DNA from: Streptomyces fildesensis
GTDB lineage: Bacteria > Actinomycetota > Actinomycetes > Streptomycetales > Streptomycetaceae
Direction: 5' to 3'
Length of the DNA stretch: 64,000 nucleotides
Assembly (NCBI RefSeq): GCF_016107395.1
Contig: NZ_JAAIKO010000038.1
Coordinates: 23,081 to 87,080, forward strand
Shown here: piece after piece, positions 26,451-35,448 of the stretch
Numbering within the stretch: the stretch's first letter is position 1
Layout: every line of letters starts with the position of its first letter
Made by a program: the position numbers and the translations under genes
The notes under the pieces: generated by a model
Told to the model about the DNA's origin: nothing
The model's input: the letters and a program-made list of their open reading frames with translations, nothing else
The model's database searches: none

Positions 26451-26819
26451 ATGCTGCGAATCGGCTCCATCGTGCTGGGTGTCTCGGACGTGCCGCGCGC
26501 GGCGGCCTTCTGGATGGAAGCCCTGGGATACGTGCCGCGTGAAGAGGCCGAGGACGACTGGGTGGTCCTGGTACCGGCGGAAGGCACCGGGGCACAGCTG
26601 TCCCTCGGCCGCAGCGAGACGCCGGTCCAGGACCAGCCGCGGATCCATCTCGACCTCTACGCCGGAGACGCGGCCGACCAGGCCGCCGAGGTCGAGCGGT
26701 TGGTGTCCCTCGGCGCCGAGCGCGTCGACTGGGACTTCTATCCCGACGACGCGGATTTCATCGTGCTCGCCGACCCGGAGGGCAACCGCTTCTGCGTCAT
26801 CGACACCACACACGGCTGA
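26451..26819 (+). CDS. Single-domain VOC protein
   Basis: A 122-residue glyoxalase-fold protein starting at ATG 26451, with MLRIGSIVLGVSDVPRAAAF as the usual first strand and helix and ADPEGNRFCVIDT as the closing strand. Metal-ligand positions are partly visible (H of RIHLDLYAG; a C-terminal acidic position is not clear). The substrate is unknown; relatives include dioxygenases and resistance proteins. It is transcribed in the same direction as the serine hydrolase, 96 bases after it. Confidence 0.8.
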   Translation: MLRIGSIVLGVSDVPRAAAFWMEALGYVPREEAEDDWVVLVPAEGTGAQLSLGRSETPVQDQPRIHLDLYAGDAADQAAEVERLVSLGAERVDWDFYPDDADFIVLADPEGNRFCVIDTTHG

Positions 26820-26885
26820 CGAGCGCCCTACGGCTCCCGCCTGGTCAATCGTCGGCGGCCACGAGAAGGCTGCAGCGACCCGCCG

Positions 26886-27152
26886 TCAGACCGCCAGCTC
26901 GGCCGGGACCGCCGCCAGGGCTTCCTGGATGGCGGCGATCAGCCGGCGGCCGGATTCCTCGGTCAGTTCGAGGGCGACGCGCGCCGAGGGGCCCTTGGAG
27001 GGGTCGGCGAAGTCGATGTTGAGGGTGTGCTCGGCCATGGCGTGCACGGGGTGGTCGAAGTACACCGTCACATCGGTGACATGGAACCAGGAGCCGTTCG
27101 GCCCCTTGGCGCTGCCGTCGACGGAGTCCTTGACGGTCGTGTAGGTGCACAT
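26886..27152 (-). CDS. DUF6295-like small protein
   Basis: An 88-residue protein opening MCTYTTVKDSVDGSAKGPNG and containing FHVTDVTVYFDHPVHAMAEH and NIDFADPSKGPSARVALEL, a pattern I associate with the actinobacterial DUF6295 family. Function unknown; no membrane segment. It follows the dienelactone hydrolase gene by two bases on the same strand, so the two are one operon with a common, MarR-controlled promoter. Confidence 0.75.
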   Translation of the reverse strand: MCTYTTVKDSVDGSAKGPNGSWFHVTDVTVYFDHPVHAMAEHTLNIDFADPSKGPSARVALELTEESGRRLIAAIQEALAAVPAELAV

Positions 27153-27154
27153 GC

Positions 27155-27898
27155 TCAGGCCCCCAGGTGGTCGGCGTAGAAGGCGGTGATCCGTTCCCAG
27201 CCGTCGTTGGCCGCCGCCACGTTGTAGGCGGGGCGGTCCGTCGAGAAGAAGGCGTGGCCCGCGCCCTCATAGCTGTGGAACTCGAAGTCCTTGCCGTTGG
27301 CGGTCAGGATCTGCCCCAGTTCGGCCACCTGCTCGGGGGTGGGGTACTTGTCCTCGGCGCCGAACAGCCCGAGCAGCGGAGCGCGGAGCCGGGGCAGCTG
27401 GTCGACCAGGTTGGTGATCCGCAGCGGGAACTCCGCCGGCACGGTGCCGGTGACGAACGCGCCGTAGCAGTCCACCGCGGCGTCCAGGTCCAGGTTGCAG
27501 GCCGCCAGCACACTCTGCCGGCCGCCCGAGCAGTAGCCGATCACGCCGACCTTGCCGTTGCTGGTGGGCAGCGCCCGCAGGTGGGCCGCCGTGGCGGCGA
27601 CGTCGCCGATCAGCCGCGCGTCCGGGACTCCGCCGTTCGCCCTGCCCACCGCCGCCGCGTCATCGGGAGCGGCGCCCGGTGCCTCGCGGAAGTAGAGGTT
27701 GGGGCAGATCGCGTCGTAGCCGAGCTCGGCGAAGCGGCGGACGATCTCCTTGGTGCCTCGGTCGTAGCCGGGCATGTGGTGGATGACGACCACACCACCA
27801 CGCTGCTCCTGGCCGTGGGGCCGGGCCAGGTACGCCTCCATCTCGTCGCCGCCGTGCCCGGTGATCCGGATGGTTTCGGCAGTCAGGGAATCACTCAT
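27155..27898 (-). CDS. Dienelactone hydrolase family protein
   Basis: A 247-residue alpha/beta hydrolase of the dienelactone hydrolase family. The nucleophile is C123 in IGYCSGGRQS, with the acid and histidine in LGLFGAEDKYPTPEQ and EGAGHAFFS. N-terminal strands GGVVVIHHMPGYDRG contain the usual HH before the oxyanion region. These enzymes open lactone rings in aromatic breakdown, but many act on unknown esters. It is divergent from a MarR gene, with an operator-like repeat between, and co-transcribed with the DUF6295-like gene. Confidence 0.88.
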   Translation of the reverse strand: MSDSLTAETIRITGHGGDEMEAYLARPHGQEQRGGVVVIHHMPGYDRGTKEIVRRFAELGYDAICPNLYFREAPGAAPDDAAAVGRANGGVPDARLIGDVAATAAHLRALPTSNGKVGVIGYCSGGRQSVLAACNLDLDAAVDCYGAFVTGTVPAEFPLRITNLVDQLPRLRAPLLGLFGAEDKYPTPEQVAELGQILTANGKDFEFHSYEGAGHAFFSTDRPAYNVAAANDGWERITAFYADHLGA

Positions 27899-27908
27899 GA
27901 GACACCTA

Positions 27909-27929
27909 TATCATAAGGGAGAACTGATA
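27909..27929. promoter_or_regulatory. MarR operator-like inverted repeat
   Basis: TATCA at 27909-27913 and TGATA at 27925-27929, separated by 11 bases, in an AT-rich 42-base gap between the divergent dienelactone hydrolase and MarR starts. Spacing and location fit a MarR-family binding site. Confidence 0.55.
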
Positions 27930-27940
27930 AGTTTATACTG

Positions 27941-28384
27941 ATGACTGTGATGATCCAGAGTGACGCGGCACGCATCGCGGCCGACCTGCGCGCCTGTCTG
28001 GGGCCGATGGTTCGCAGACTGCGGCAGGTGAAGCCGGACGGCGAACTGACCCTGTCGCAGACCTCGGTACTGGTGCGGCTCGGCCGCGAAGGCCCCGCCG
28101 CCGCGGCCGAGCTCGCCGCGGGTGAGGGCATCCGCCCGCAGTCGATGTCCACGATCATCTCCGGGCTGCAGGAGCGTGGGCTGGTGGCCCGGGCTCCGGA
28201 CCCGGACGACGGCCGCCGGATCGTGCTCTCGCTCACCGATGCGGGACGGGAAGGCCTGTTGGGGGCCCACAAGGAACGCGCCCGCCGGCTGACCCGGGCC
28301 ATCTCCGAGGAACTGACCCCTGCCGAGCGGGCACAACTGGCCGCCGCCATCCCGCTGCTCGAGCGCATCGCCCGGAGCGTCTGA
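27941..28384 (+). CDS. MarR-family regulator
   Basis: A 147-residue winged-helix regulator starting at ATG 27941. The DNA-binding region reads LSQTSVLVRLGREGP, then GIRPQSMSTIISGLQERG (recognition helix) and RAPDPDDGRRIVLSLTDAG (wing with the conserved D-x-R). It is divergent from the dienelactone hydrolase operon and most likely represses it. The inducer is unknown. Confidence 0.88.
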   Translation: MTVMIQSDAARIAADLRACLGPMVRRLRQVKPDGELTLSQTSVLVRLGREGPAAAAELAAGEGIRPQSMSTIISGLQERGLVARAPDPDDGRRIVLSLTDAGREGLLGAHKERARRLTRAISEELTPAERAQLAAAIPLLERIARSV

Positions 28385-28475
28385 CCACCGGGCCGTCGCT
28401 CCGCAGGGGGCGCCGAGCCTGTTCTGTCACCAAAATGCCTGGTGGCAGCGGGTGAAGCCATTAATACTCGTGCAT

Positions 28476-29969
28476 GTGTTCCTGACGATATCTCTCACCG
28501 GCAACGACGAGCGTCCCGCAACGGACCTCGGCTTCCTGCTGCACAAGCACCCGGAGAAGGCCCAGGCCTTCTCGACCTCCTACGGCGACGCGCACGTCTT
28601 CTACCCCGAGGCGTCCGCACAGATCTGCACGGCAGCGCTCCTGCTGGAGGTGGATCCGGTGGCGCTGGTGCGGCGTGCCAAGGGCACGGGCAAGGACCGG
28701 GGCGGGGCGCCCGACGCGGCGCTCGCGCAGTATGTGAACGACCGGCCGTACGCGGCCTCGTCACTGCTGGCCGTCGCGTTGCGCACGGTGTTCTCCAGCG
28801 CCCTGCGCGGAGAGTGCCGCACGCACCCCGAACGCGCCGCGGCCCCGCTGCCGCTGCGCATCGAGGTACCGGTGCTGCCCGCCCGTGGTGGCGCCGACCT
28901 GGTGCGGGCGCTGTTCGAGCCGCTGGGCTGGACCGTCGGAGCCGAACCCATCGCGCTGGACCCGCAGTTCCCCGAGTGGGGCGACTCGCGGTACGTACGG
29001 CTGACGCTGGAGGGTGAGCTGCGGCTGTCGGACGCGCTGCGGCACCTGTATGTCCTGCTGCCGGTCCTGGACGACTCCAAGCACTACTGGATCTCGTCCG
29101 ACGAGGTCGACAAACTGCTGCGCTTCGGTGAGGGCTGGCTGGAGAACCACCCCGAGCAGCAGCTGATCGCCAGCCGCTATCTGTCCCGCCGCCGGGCCCT
29201 GACGCGCCAGGCCATGGAGCGTCTGGAGCTGGCCCGGCTCGCGGACGCCGACGACATCGAGGTCGAGGAGATCGACAACGCGGTCGACGAGAGCACCGAC
29301 ACCGAGGAGAAGCCGGCACCGCTGGCAGCCCAGCGGCGCGACGCGATCCTCGAAGCGCTGCGCTCCGCGGGCGCGGCCCGGGTGCTGGACCTCGGCTGCG
29401 GGCAGGGTCAGCTGGTCGGCGAACTGCTGAAGGACGTCCGCTTCTCCGAGATCGTCGGCGTCGACGTATCGGTGCGGGCGCTGCACACGGCGTCCCGCCG
29501 GCTGCGTCTGGAGCAGATGGGAGAACACCGGGCCGCCCGCGTCAAGCTCCTGCAGGGCTCGCTGACGTACACCGACACCCGGCTCAAGGGCTATGACGCC
29601 GCCGTGCTCAGCGAGGTCATCGAACACCTCGACCTGCCGCGGCTGCCGGCCCTGGAGTACGCCGTCTTCGGCGCCGCCCGGCCCGGGACCGTCATCGTCA
29701 CGACACCGAACTCCGAGTACAACGTGCGGTGGGAGACGCTGCCCGCGGGACACGTCCGGCACGCGGACCACCGGTTCGAGTGGACCCGCGCGGAGTTCCG
29801 CGACTGGGCGGACCGCGTCGCGCAGCGGCACGGCTACCACGTGGCGTACGTCCCGGTAGGACCGGACGACCCCGAGGTCGGCCCGCCGACGCAGCTGGCG
29901 GCCTTCACCCGGAAATCCGACCAGACCTCACCGACCGCTCAGACCCCGAAGGAGGAGTCGGCCGCATGA
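28476..29969 (+). CDS. hen1: Hen1 RNA 3'-terminal ribose 2'-O-methyltransferase
   Basis: A 497-residue bacterial Hen1. GTG 28476 is preferred because family members begin MFLTI; the longer start at 28452 would add a TTA codon and lacks a better ribosome site. The N-terminal half (about 1-240) is the Hen1-specific domain with ATDLGFLLHKHPEKAQAF. The C-terminal methyltransferase has the SAM loop VLDLGCGQGQLVGELL and the metal-binding EVIEHL motif plus H in GHVRHADHRFEW. It methylates the 3' end of a broken RNA before Pnkp seals it, so that the repaired site resists recutting. It overlaps pnkp by four bases. Confidence 0.95.
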   Translation: MFLTISLTGNDERPATDLGFLLHKHPEKAQAFSTSYGDAHVFYPEASAQICTAALLLEVDPVALVRRAKGTGKDRGGAPDAALAQYVNDRPYAASSLLAVALRTVFSSALRGECRTHPERAAAPLPLRIEVPVLPARGGADLVRALFEPLGWTVGAEPIALDPQFPEWGDSRYVRLTLEGELRLSDALRHLYVLLPVLDDSKHYWISSDEVDKLLRFGEGWLENHPEQQLIASRYLSRRRALTRQAMERLELARLADADDIEVEEIDNAVDESTDTEEKPAPLAAQRRDAILEALRSAGAARVLDLGCGQGQLVGELLKDVRFSEIVGVDVSVRALHTASRRLRLEQMGEHRAARVKLLQGSLTYTDTRLKGYDAAVLSEVIEHLDLPRLPALEYAVFGAARPGTVIVTTPNSEYNVRWETLPAGHVRHADHRFEWTRAEFRDWADRVAQRHGYHVAYVPVGPDDPEVGPPTQLAAFTRKSDQTSPTAQTPKEESAA

Positions 29970-32542
29970 CCAGCAAGCGCACACTTCCCGTGACCGACCT
30001 GTCCCTCGTGGTCCTCATCGGAGCCACCGGCTCCGGCAAGTCGACGTTCGCCGCCCGTCACTTCAAACCCACCGAGATCCTGTCCTCCGACTTCTGCCGC
30101 GGCCTGGTCAGCGACGACGAGAACGACCAGGGTTCCAGCCGTGACGCCTTCGAGGTGCTGCACTACATCGCGGGCAAGCGGCTCGCCGCAGGACGCCTGA
30201 CCGTCATCGACGCGACCAGCGTCCAGAGCGAGAGCCGCAAGCAGCTCATCGGCCTCGCCCGCCAGTACGACGTGCTGCCGATCGCCATCGTCCTCGACGT
30301 GCCCGAGCAGATCTGCGCCGAGCGCAACGCAGCGCGCCCCGACCGGGCCGGCATGCCCAAGCACGTCGTCCAGCGCCACCAGCGCGAACTGCGCCGCTCC
30401 CTGCGCGGACTGGAGCGTGAGGGCTTCCGCAAGGTGCACATCCTGCGCGGTACCGAGGAGATCGACGACGCCGAGATCGTCCTGGAGCGCCGCTACAACG
30501 ACCTGCGGCACCTGAGCGGGCCGTTCGACATCATCGGCGACATCCACGGCTGCCGTTCCGAGCTGGAGACGCTGCTCAACAAGCTCGGCTACGCCCTGGA
30601 ACGGGACGCGGCGGGCCGGCCGGTGGGCGCCGTGCACCCGCTCGGGCGCACCGCCGTTTTCGTCGGGGACCTCGTCGACCGCGGTCCCGACAGCCCCGGC
30701 GTGCTGCGCCTCGTCATGGGCATGGTCGCCGCCGGTTCGGCGCTGTGTGTGCCGGGCAACCACGAGAACAAGCTGGGCCGCTACCTCAAGGGCCGCAACG
30801 TGCAGCACACCCACGGGCTCGCCGAGACCATCGAGCAGTTGGACAAGATCTCCGGCGAGGAGCCGGAGTTCGCCGCCCGCGCGCTGGAGTTCATCGAGTC
30901 GCTCGTCAGCCACTACGTGCTCGACGAGGGCAAGCTCGTGGTCTGCCACGCCGGCCTGCCCGAGAAGTACCACGGCCGTACCTCCGGCCGGGTCCGCTCG
31001 CACGCGCTCTACGGCGACACCACGGGCGAGACCGACGAGTTCGGCCTGCCCGTCCGCTACCCGTGGGCCGAGGACTACCGGGGCCGCGCCACCGTCGTGT
31101 ACGGGCACACGCCCGTCCCCGACACGTCGTGGATCAACAACACCATCTGCCTCGACACCGGCGCGGTGTTCGGCGGCAAGATGACCGCGCTGCGCTGGCC
31201 CGAGCGCGAACTCGTCGACGTGCCGGCCGAGCGCGTCTGGTACGAGCCGGTGAAGCCGCTCGTCACCGAGACACCGGGCGGCCACGACGGCCGACCGCTG
31301 GACCTCGCCGACGTGGCGGGCCGTCGCGCGGTCGAGACGTCGCAGCACGGCAGGGTCGCGGTCCGCGAGGAGAACGCGGCCGCCGCGCTGGAGGTCATGA
31401 GCCGGTTCGCGGTCGACCCGCGGCTGCTCGCCTACCTGCCGCCGACGATGTCGCCCTGCGCGACCTCGCAGGAGGAGGGCTATCTGGAGCACCCGCACGA
31501 GGCCTTCGCGGCCTACCGTGCGGACGGTGTGCGCCAGGTGGTGTGCGAGGAGAAGCACATGGGCTCGCGCGCGGTGGCGCTGGTCTGCCGTGACGCGGAG
31601 GTGGCACGGGCACGCTTCGGTGTCACCGAGCCGGGGGTGAGCGGCGCGCTGCACACCCGCACCGGGCGCCCGTTCTTCGACGACCCGGCGGTCACCGAGC
31701 AGATCCTGGCCCGCCTGCGGGAAGCCGTCACCACCGCCGGGCTGTGGGACGAACTGGAGACGGACTGGCTGCTGCTCGACGCCGAGTTGATGCCCTGGTC
31801 GCTGAAGGCGTCCGGTCTGCTGCGCCGGCAGTACGCCGCCGTGGGCGCCGCGTCGGGCGCGGTGTTCCCGGGCGCGATCGCCGCCCTGGAGGCCGCCTCC
31901 GCACGTGGCACCGCGGTGTCGGACCTGCTCGCGCGCCAGCGCGGCCGGGCCACCGACGCCGCCGCGTTCACCGACGCGTACCGGCGCTACTGCTGGCCGA
32001 CCGAGGGCCTGGACGGGGTGCGTCTCGCGCCCTTCCAGATCCTGGCCGTCCAGGGCCGCAGCCTCGCCGCGCTCCCGCACGACGAGCAGCTCACGCTGAT
32101 CGACCGCCTGGTCTCCAACGACCCGACGGGACTGCTGCAGGCGACCCGGCGGATCGTCGTCGACACCGCCGACGAGCAGTCGGTCGCGGCGGGTACCGAG
32201 TGGTGGCTGGAACTGACCGGCGCCGGCGGCGAGGGCATGGTCGTCAAGCCGCTCCAGGCCCTGGTCCGGGGCGGGAACGGGCGCCTCGTCCAGCCCGGCA
32301 TCAAGTGCCGGGGCCGCGAGTACCTGCGGATCATCTACGGCCCCGAGTACACCCGTCCGGACAACCTCACCAAGCTGCGCTCCCGCTTCCTGGGCCACAA
32401 GCGCTCACTCGCGCTGCGCGAGTACGCCCTCGGCCTGGAAGCCCTGGACCGACTGTCGGCGGGCGAACCCCTGTGGCGTGTCCACGAGGCGGTCTTCGCG
32501 GTCCTGGCCCTGGAGTCAGAACCGGTCGACCCGAGGCTCTGA
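29966..32542 (+). CDS. pnkp: Polynucleotide kinase-phosphatase-ligase Pnkp
   Basis: An 858-residue three-domain RNA end-healing enzyme, starting at ATG 29966 inside the hen1 stop. Domain one (about 1-170) is the 5' kinase with the P-loop GATGSGKST. Domain two (about 180-430) is a metallophosphoesterase with GDIHGC, GDLVDRGPDS, GNHE and YGHTPVP. Domain three (about 480-858) is a ligase-type adenylyltransferase with the nucleophile K530 in EEKHMGSRAV and EGMVVKP further on. With Hen1 it repairs RNAs, classically tRNAs, cut by ribotoxins. The two-gene operon ends in a hairpin at 32589-32639. Confidence 0.96.
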   Translation: MTSKRTLPVTDLSLVVLIGATGSGKSTFAARHFKPTEILSSDFCRGLVSDDENDQGSSRDAFEVLHYIAGKRLAAGRLTVIDATSVQSESRKQLIGLARQYDVLPIAIVLDVPEQICAERNAARPDRAGMPKHVVQRHQRELRRSLRGLEREGFRKVHILRGTEEIDDAEIVLERRYNDLRHLSGPFDIIGDIHGCRSELETLLNKLGYALERDAAGRPVGAVHPLGRTAVFVGDLVDRGPDSPGVLRLVMGMVAAGSALCVPGNHENKLGRYLKGRNVQHTHGLAETIEQLDKISGEEPEFAARALEFIESLVSHYVLDEGKLVVCHAGLPEKYHGRTSGRVRSHALYGDTTGETDEFGLPVRYPWAEDYRGRATVVYGHTPVPDTSWINNTICLDTGAVFGGKMTALRWPERELVDVPAERVWYEPVKPLVTETPGGHDGRPLDLADVAGRRAVETSQHGRVAVREENAAAALEVMSRFAVDPRLLAYLPPTMSPCATSQEEGYLEHPHEAFAAYRADGVRQVVCEEKHMGSRAVALVCRDAEVARARFGVTEPGVSGALHTRTGRPFFDDPAVTEQILARLREAVTTAGLWDELETDWLLLDAELMPWSLKASGLLRRQYAAVGAASGAVFPGAIAALEAASARGTAVSDLLARQRGRATDAAAFTDAYRRYCWPTEGLDGVRLAPFQILAVQGRSLAALPHDEQLTLIDRLVSNDPTGLLQATRRIVVDTADEQSVAAGTEWWLELTGAGGEGMVVKPLQALVRGGNGRLVQPGIKCRGREYLRIIYGPEYTRPDNLTKLRSRFLGHKRSLALREYALGLEALDRLSAGEPLWRVHEAVFAVLALESEPVDPRL

Positions 32543-32588
32543 CCGCAATCCCGGCCGGCGGGCAACAGCTTCCTTCCACGCGTCTCTT

Positions 32589-32639
32589 GAGCCCCCTGAC
32601 CCTCCCGGTTCCCCTGGCACCCAGGGGCCAGGGGGCCTC
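32589..32639 (+). terminator. Long hairpin after pnkp
   Basis: Outer arms GAGCCCCCTG and CAGGGGGCCTC pair with one bulge, and an inner CCCCTGG / CCAGGGG stem sits between them. It begins 47 bases after the pnkp stop. No strong T-tract follows. Confidence 0.65.
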
Positions 32640-32792
32640 ATAAGATCCGCGAGAAGCCTGCCCGCCGACCGGGACCAGCCGGTCCTCAACCAGGGGGACA
32701 TTTCCCCTTGACCAGTGCACATCACCCCCATATGGTTCTCCCGTCTGGCTTGATCCACTAGGACGGGCCTATCAGTCCTATGGGGGGACGAA

Positions 32793-33161
32793 ATGCACTA
32801 CTACCTCGACGTACTCAAGAAATATGCGGTATTCGGCGGGCGCGCACGGTGCCGGGAATACTGGATGTTCACCCTGTTCCACAGCATCATCATCGCCGCC
32901 CTGATGATCCTGGACTGGGCGATCGGATCGCCGTGGCTCGTACTGGTGTACATCGTTCCGACATTCCTTCCCGCCTTGGGAGTCACCGTCCGCCGGCTGC
33001 ACGACAGCGGGCGCAGAGGGTGGTGGGTGCTCCTCGGAGCCGTCCCGCTCATTGGCGACATCTGCCTGCTGGTCATGCTGAGCGCCGACAGCGAGCAGCA
33101 GACGAACGCGTTCGGCCCGAACCCCAAGGCCGTCCCGGTGCGGGACGCCCACTTCGCCTGA
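32793..33161 (+). CDS. DUF805 inner-membrane protein
   Basis: A 122-residue membrane protein of the DUF805 (YhaH-like) family. It opens with the typical VLKKYAVFGGRARCREYW and has three to four hydrophobic segments (FHSIIIAALMILDWAIG, LVLVYIVPTFLPALGV, WWVLLGAVPLIGDICLLVML) with the family signature VRRLHDSGRRGWW between them. It ends with NAFGPNP, also typical. GGGGGGACGAA precedes ATG 32793. Function unknown. It lies between the RNA-repair operon and the OtrA-type gene. Confidence 0.93.
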   Translation: MHYYLDVLKKYAVFGGRARCREYWMFTLFHSIIIAALMILDWAIGSPWLVLVYIVPTFLPALGVTVRRLHDSGRRGWWVLLGAVPLIGDICLLVMLSADSEQQTNAFGPNPKAVPVRDAHFA

Positions 33162-33191
33162 CCTTGAGCGGCCGATGCCGCCCGCATTTCT

Positions 33192-33226
33192 CCGACTGCC
33201 CGCCGGCCTCGCCGGTGGGCAGTCGG
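33192..33226 (+). terminator. Strong hairpin between DUF805 gene and otrA-like gene
   Basis: A 16-base stem (CCGACTGCCCGCCGGC with GCCGGTGGGCAGTCGG, one mismatch) and a three-base loop, 30 bases after the DUF805 stop. It probably terminates that gene, but it also lies in the 230-base leader region of the ribosomal-protection gene, where a second weaker stem (CCCCGGG at 33244-33250 with CCCGGGG at 33269-33275) follows. Confidence 0.6.
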
Positions 33227-33393
33227 CGTTCCGGTGCTTCGAACCCCGGGGCCATAAAGCGGTTGCCTCCCGGGGCGGCCGTCTGCTGCACTTCCCTTTG
33301 ACAGCCCGATCGATCCAGGAGTCCCGATTATGTGCGGAACGTTCATGTCCATCCAGGAGGGAATTGCCATCTATCTCAAGGACATGACACCGA

Positions 33394-35391
33394 GTGCATA
33401 CGCTGAACCTGGGAATCCTGGCGCATGTTGACGCCGGAAAGACAAGCCTGACCGAGCGGCTGCTCCACGCCGCAGGGGTCATCGACACGATCGGCCGTGT
33501 CGATGACGGCAGTACGCAGACCGATTCGATGTCGCTGGAACGGCAACGCGGCATCACCATCAAGTCCGCCGTCGCCTCGTTCGTCGTCGACGACGTCACC
33601 GTCAATCTGATCGACACCCCCGGCCACCCGGATTTCATCGCCGAGGTGGAGCGGGTGCTGAACGTGCTCGACGGAGCTGTGCTGGTCATCTCCGCCGTGG
33701 AGGGCGTGCAGGCGCAGACCCGTGTGCTGATGCGCACGCTGCAGCGGCTGGGGATTCCCACGCTGATCTTCGTCAACAAGATCGACCGCAGTGGAGCCCA
33801 GTACGACGACGTGCTCCGTAGCATCGCCGAGAAACTGGCTCCGGCGAGCATCTCGATGGGCCCGGCCACCGCGCTCGGCACGCGCGGCGCAACGTCCCGG
33901 CCCTACAACGCCGCCGACGCCGATTTCAGGTCCGGACTCGTCGATCTCCTCACCGGTCGCGACGAAGCGCTGCTGGCAGCGTATGTCGACGACGAGGCCG
34001 CGCTCTCCTGTCCCCGGCTGCGGGGCGAACTCGCGGCGCAGACGAAGCGGGCGCTGGTGCATCCGGTGTTCTTCGGCTCGGCGATCACCGGTGCGGGGGT
34101 CGATGCGCTGATCTCCGGGATCACCGAACTGCTGCCCACCGCCGAGGACGATGCCGACGGTCCGGTCTCGGGCACCGTCTTCAAGGTCGAACGGGGTTCT
34201 GCCGGGGAGAAGATCGCATACGTCCGGATGTTCTCGGGGACCGTGCGGGTGCGGGACCGCCTGCCGTTCCGTGGGGACGAGGAGGGGAAGGTCACCGCGC
34301 TCAGCGTCTACGAGCGCGGCTCGGACGTCCCGGGTGACGCCCTCACCGCGGGTCAGATCGGCAAGCTGTGGGGAATCGGCGATGTCCGTATCGGTGACGC
34401 CATCGGCGTTCCGCGCGCGACGCGACCGGACGGTCACCACTTCGCCCCGCCGACCCTGGAGACGATCGTCGCGCCGCTTCGCCCCGCCGACAAGGGAGCA
34501 CTGCACGTCGCCCTGACACAGCTCGCGGAGCAGGACCCGTTGATCAACCTGCGCCAGGACGGTCTCCGCCAGGAGACCTCCGTCTCGCTCTACGGCGAAG
34601 TACAGAAAGAGGTCATCCAGGCCACTTTGGCGAACGACTTCGGCGTCGACGTCGCCTTCCGCGAGACGACGACGATTCACATCGAACGGCCGGTCGGCAC
34701 CGGCGCGGCCGCCGAGTTCATCCACGTCGATCCCAATCCGTTCCTCGCGACGGTGGGACTGCGCATCGACCCGGCACCGGTCGGCAGTGGTGTCGGGTTC
34801 CGGCTGGAGGTCGAACTCGGCTCGATGCCGTACTCGTTCTTCAAGGCGGTCGAGGAGACCGTCAGGACGACGCTGGAGCAGGGGATCCACGGCTGGCAGG
34901 TCACCGACTGCACGGTCACCATGACGCATTCCGGCTATGCGGCACGGCAGAGTCACGCTCATGCCGTCTTCGACAAGAGCATGTCGAGCACCGCCGGGGA
35001 CTTCCGCAACCTGACGCCTCTGGTGCTGATGAGCGCGCTGCAGCAGGCGGTGAGCCGGGTGTACGAGCCGATGCACCGGTTCGGCCTGGACATCCCCGCG
35101 GACATGTTCGGGCTGGTGCTGCCCGTGCTCGCACGGCTGCGTGCCGTACCGCAGACCTCGGCGGTACGGGGCTCGTCGTACGTGGTGGAGGGCGAGATCC
35201 CGGCCGCCTCGGTGCACGCACTGGAGCGGCAGATGCCGTCGCTGACGCGCGGCGAAGGCGTACTCGAGTGCGCATTCGACCACTACCAACCGGTCTGCGG
35301 TGCGGTCCCCGACCGGCCGCGGTCGGACCACGATCCGCTCCACCGCAGGGAGTACCTGATGCGGGTCACCCGCCGGGCGGCCGGAGGGTGA
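33394..35391 (+). CDS. otrA: OtrA-type ribosomal protection GTPase (TetM/EF-G family)
   Basis: A 665-residue translational GTPase close in length and order to Streptomyces OtrA. GTP-binding motifs are ILAHVDAGKTS (G1), QRGITI (G2), DTPGH (G3) and NKID (G4). The domain IV/V region (FHVDPNPFLATV-like stretch, GFRLEVELGSMPYSFFKAVE, YEPMHRFGLDIPADMFG) matches ribosome-protection proteins rather than housekeeping EF-G. It should eject tetracycline-like drugs from ribosomes, though some actinomycete relatives have not been shown to confer resistance. The start is GTG 33394 with AAGGA upstream. A structured leader with a short overlapping reading frame precedes it. No oxytetracycline biosynthesis genes are nearby. 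Confidence 0.85.
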   Translation: MHTLNLGILAHVDAGKTSLTERLLHAAGVIDTIGRVDDGSTQTDSMSLERQRGITIKSAVASFVVDDVTVNLIDTPGHPDFIAEVERVLNVLDGAVLVISAVEGVQAQTRVLMRTLQRLGIPTLIFVNKIDRSGAQYDDVLRSIAEKLAPASISMGPATALGTRGATSRPYNAADADFRSGLVDLLTGRDEALLAAYVDDEAALSCPRLRGELAAQTKRALVHPVFFGSAITGAGVDALISGITELLPTAEDDADGPVSGTVFKVERGSAGEKIAYVRMFSGTVRVRDRLPFRGDEEGKVTALSVYERGSDVPGDALTAGQIGKLWGIGDVRIGDAIGVPRATRPDGHHFAPPTLETIVAPLRPADKGALHVALTQLAEQDPLINLRQDGLRQETSVSLYGEVQKEVIQATLANDFGVDVAFRETTTIHIERPVGTGAAAEFIHVDPNPFLATVGLRIDPAPVGSGVGFRLEVELGSMPYSFFKAVEETVRTTLEQGIHGWQVTDCTVTMTHSGYAARQSHAHAVFDKSMSSTAGDFRNLTPLVLMSALQQAVSRVYEPMHRFGLDIPADMFGLVLPVLARLRAVPQTSAVRGSSYVVEGEIPAASVHALERQMPSLTRGEGVLECAFDHYQPVCGAVPDRPRSDHDPLHRREYLMRVTRRAAGG

Positions 35392-35448
35392 CGGCTCATC
35401 AGGGCCGACGACCACGGCCGAGGCCGCGCCCCGCACGGAAGCACCGGA

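Noticed and set aside
29939..32398. 819-codon open frame antisense to pnkp
   Set aside because: Typical GC-rich antisense shadow; pnkp on the plus strand has complete kinase, phosphatase and ligase motifs.
33376..35436. 686-codon frame antisense to the OtrA-type gene
   Set aside because: Shadow of a well-supported GTPase gene.
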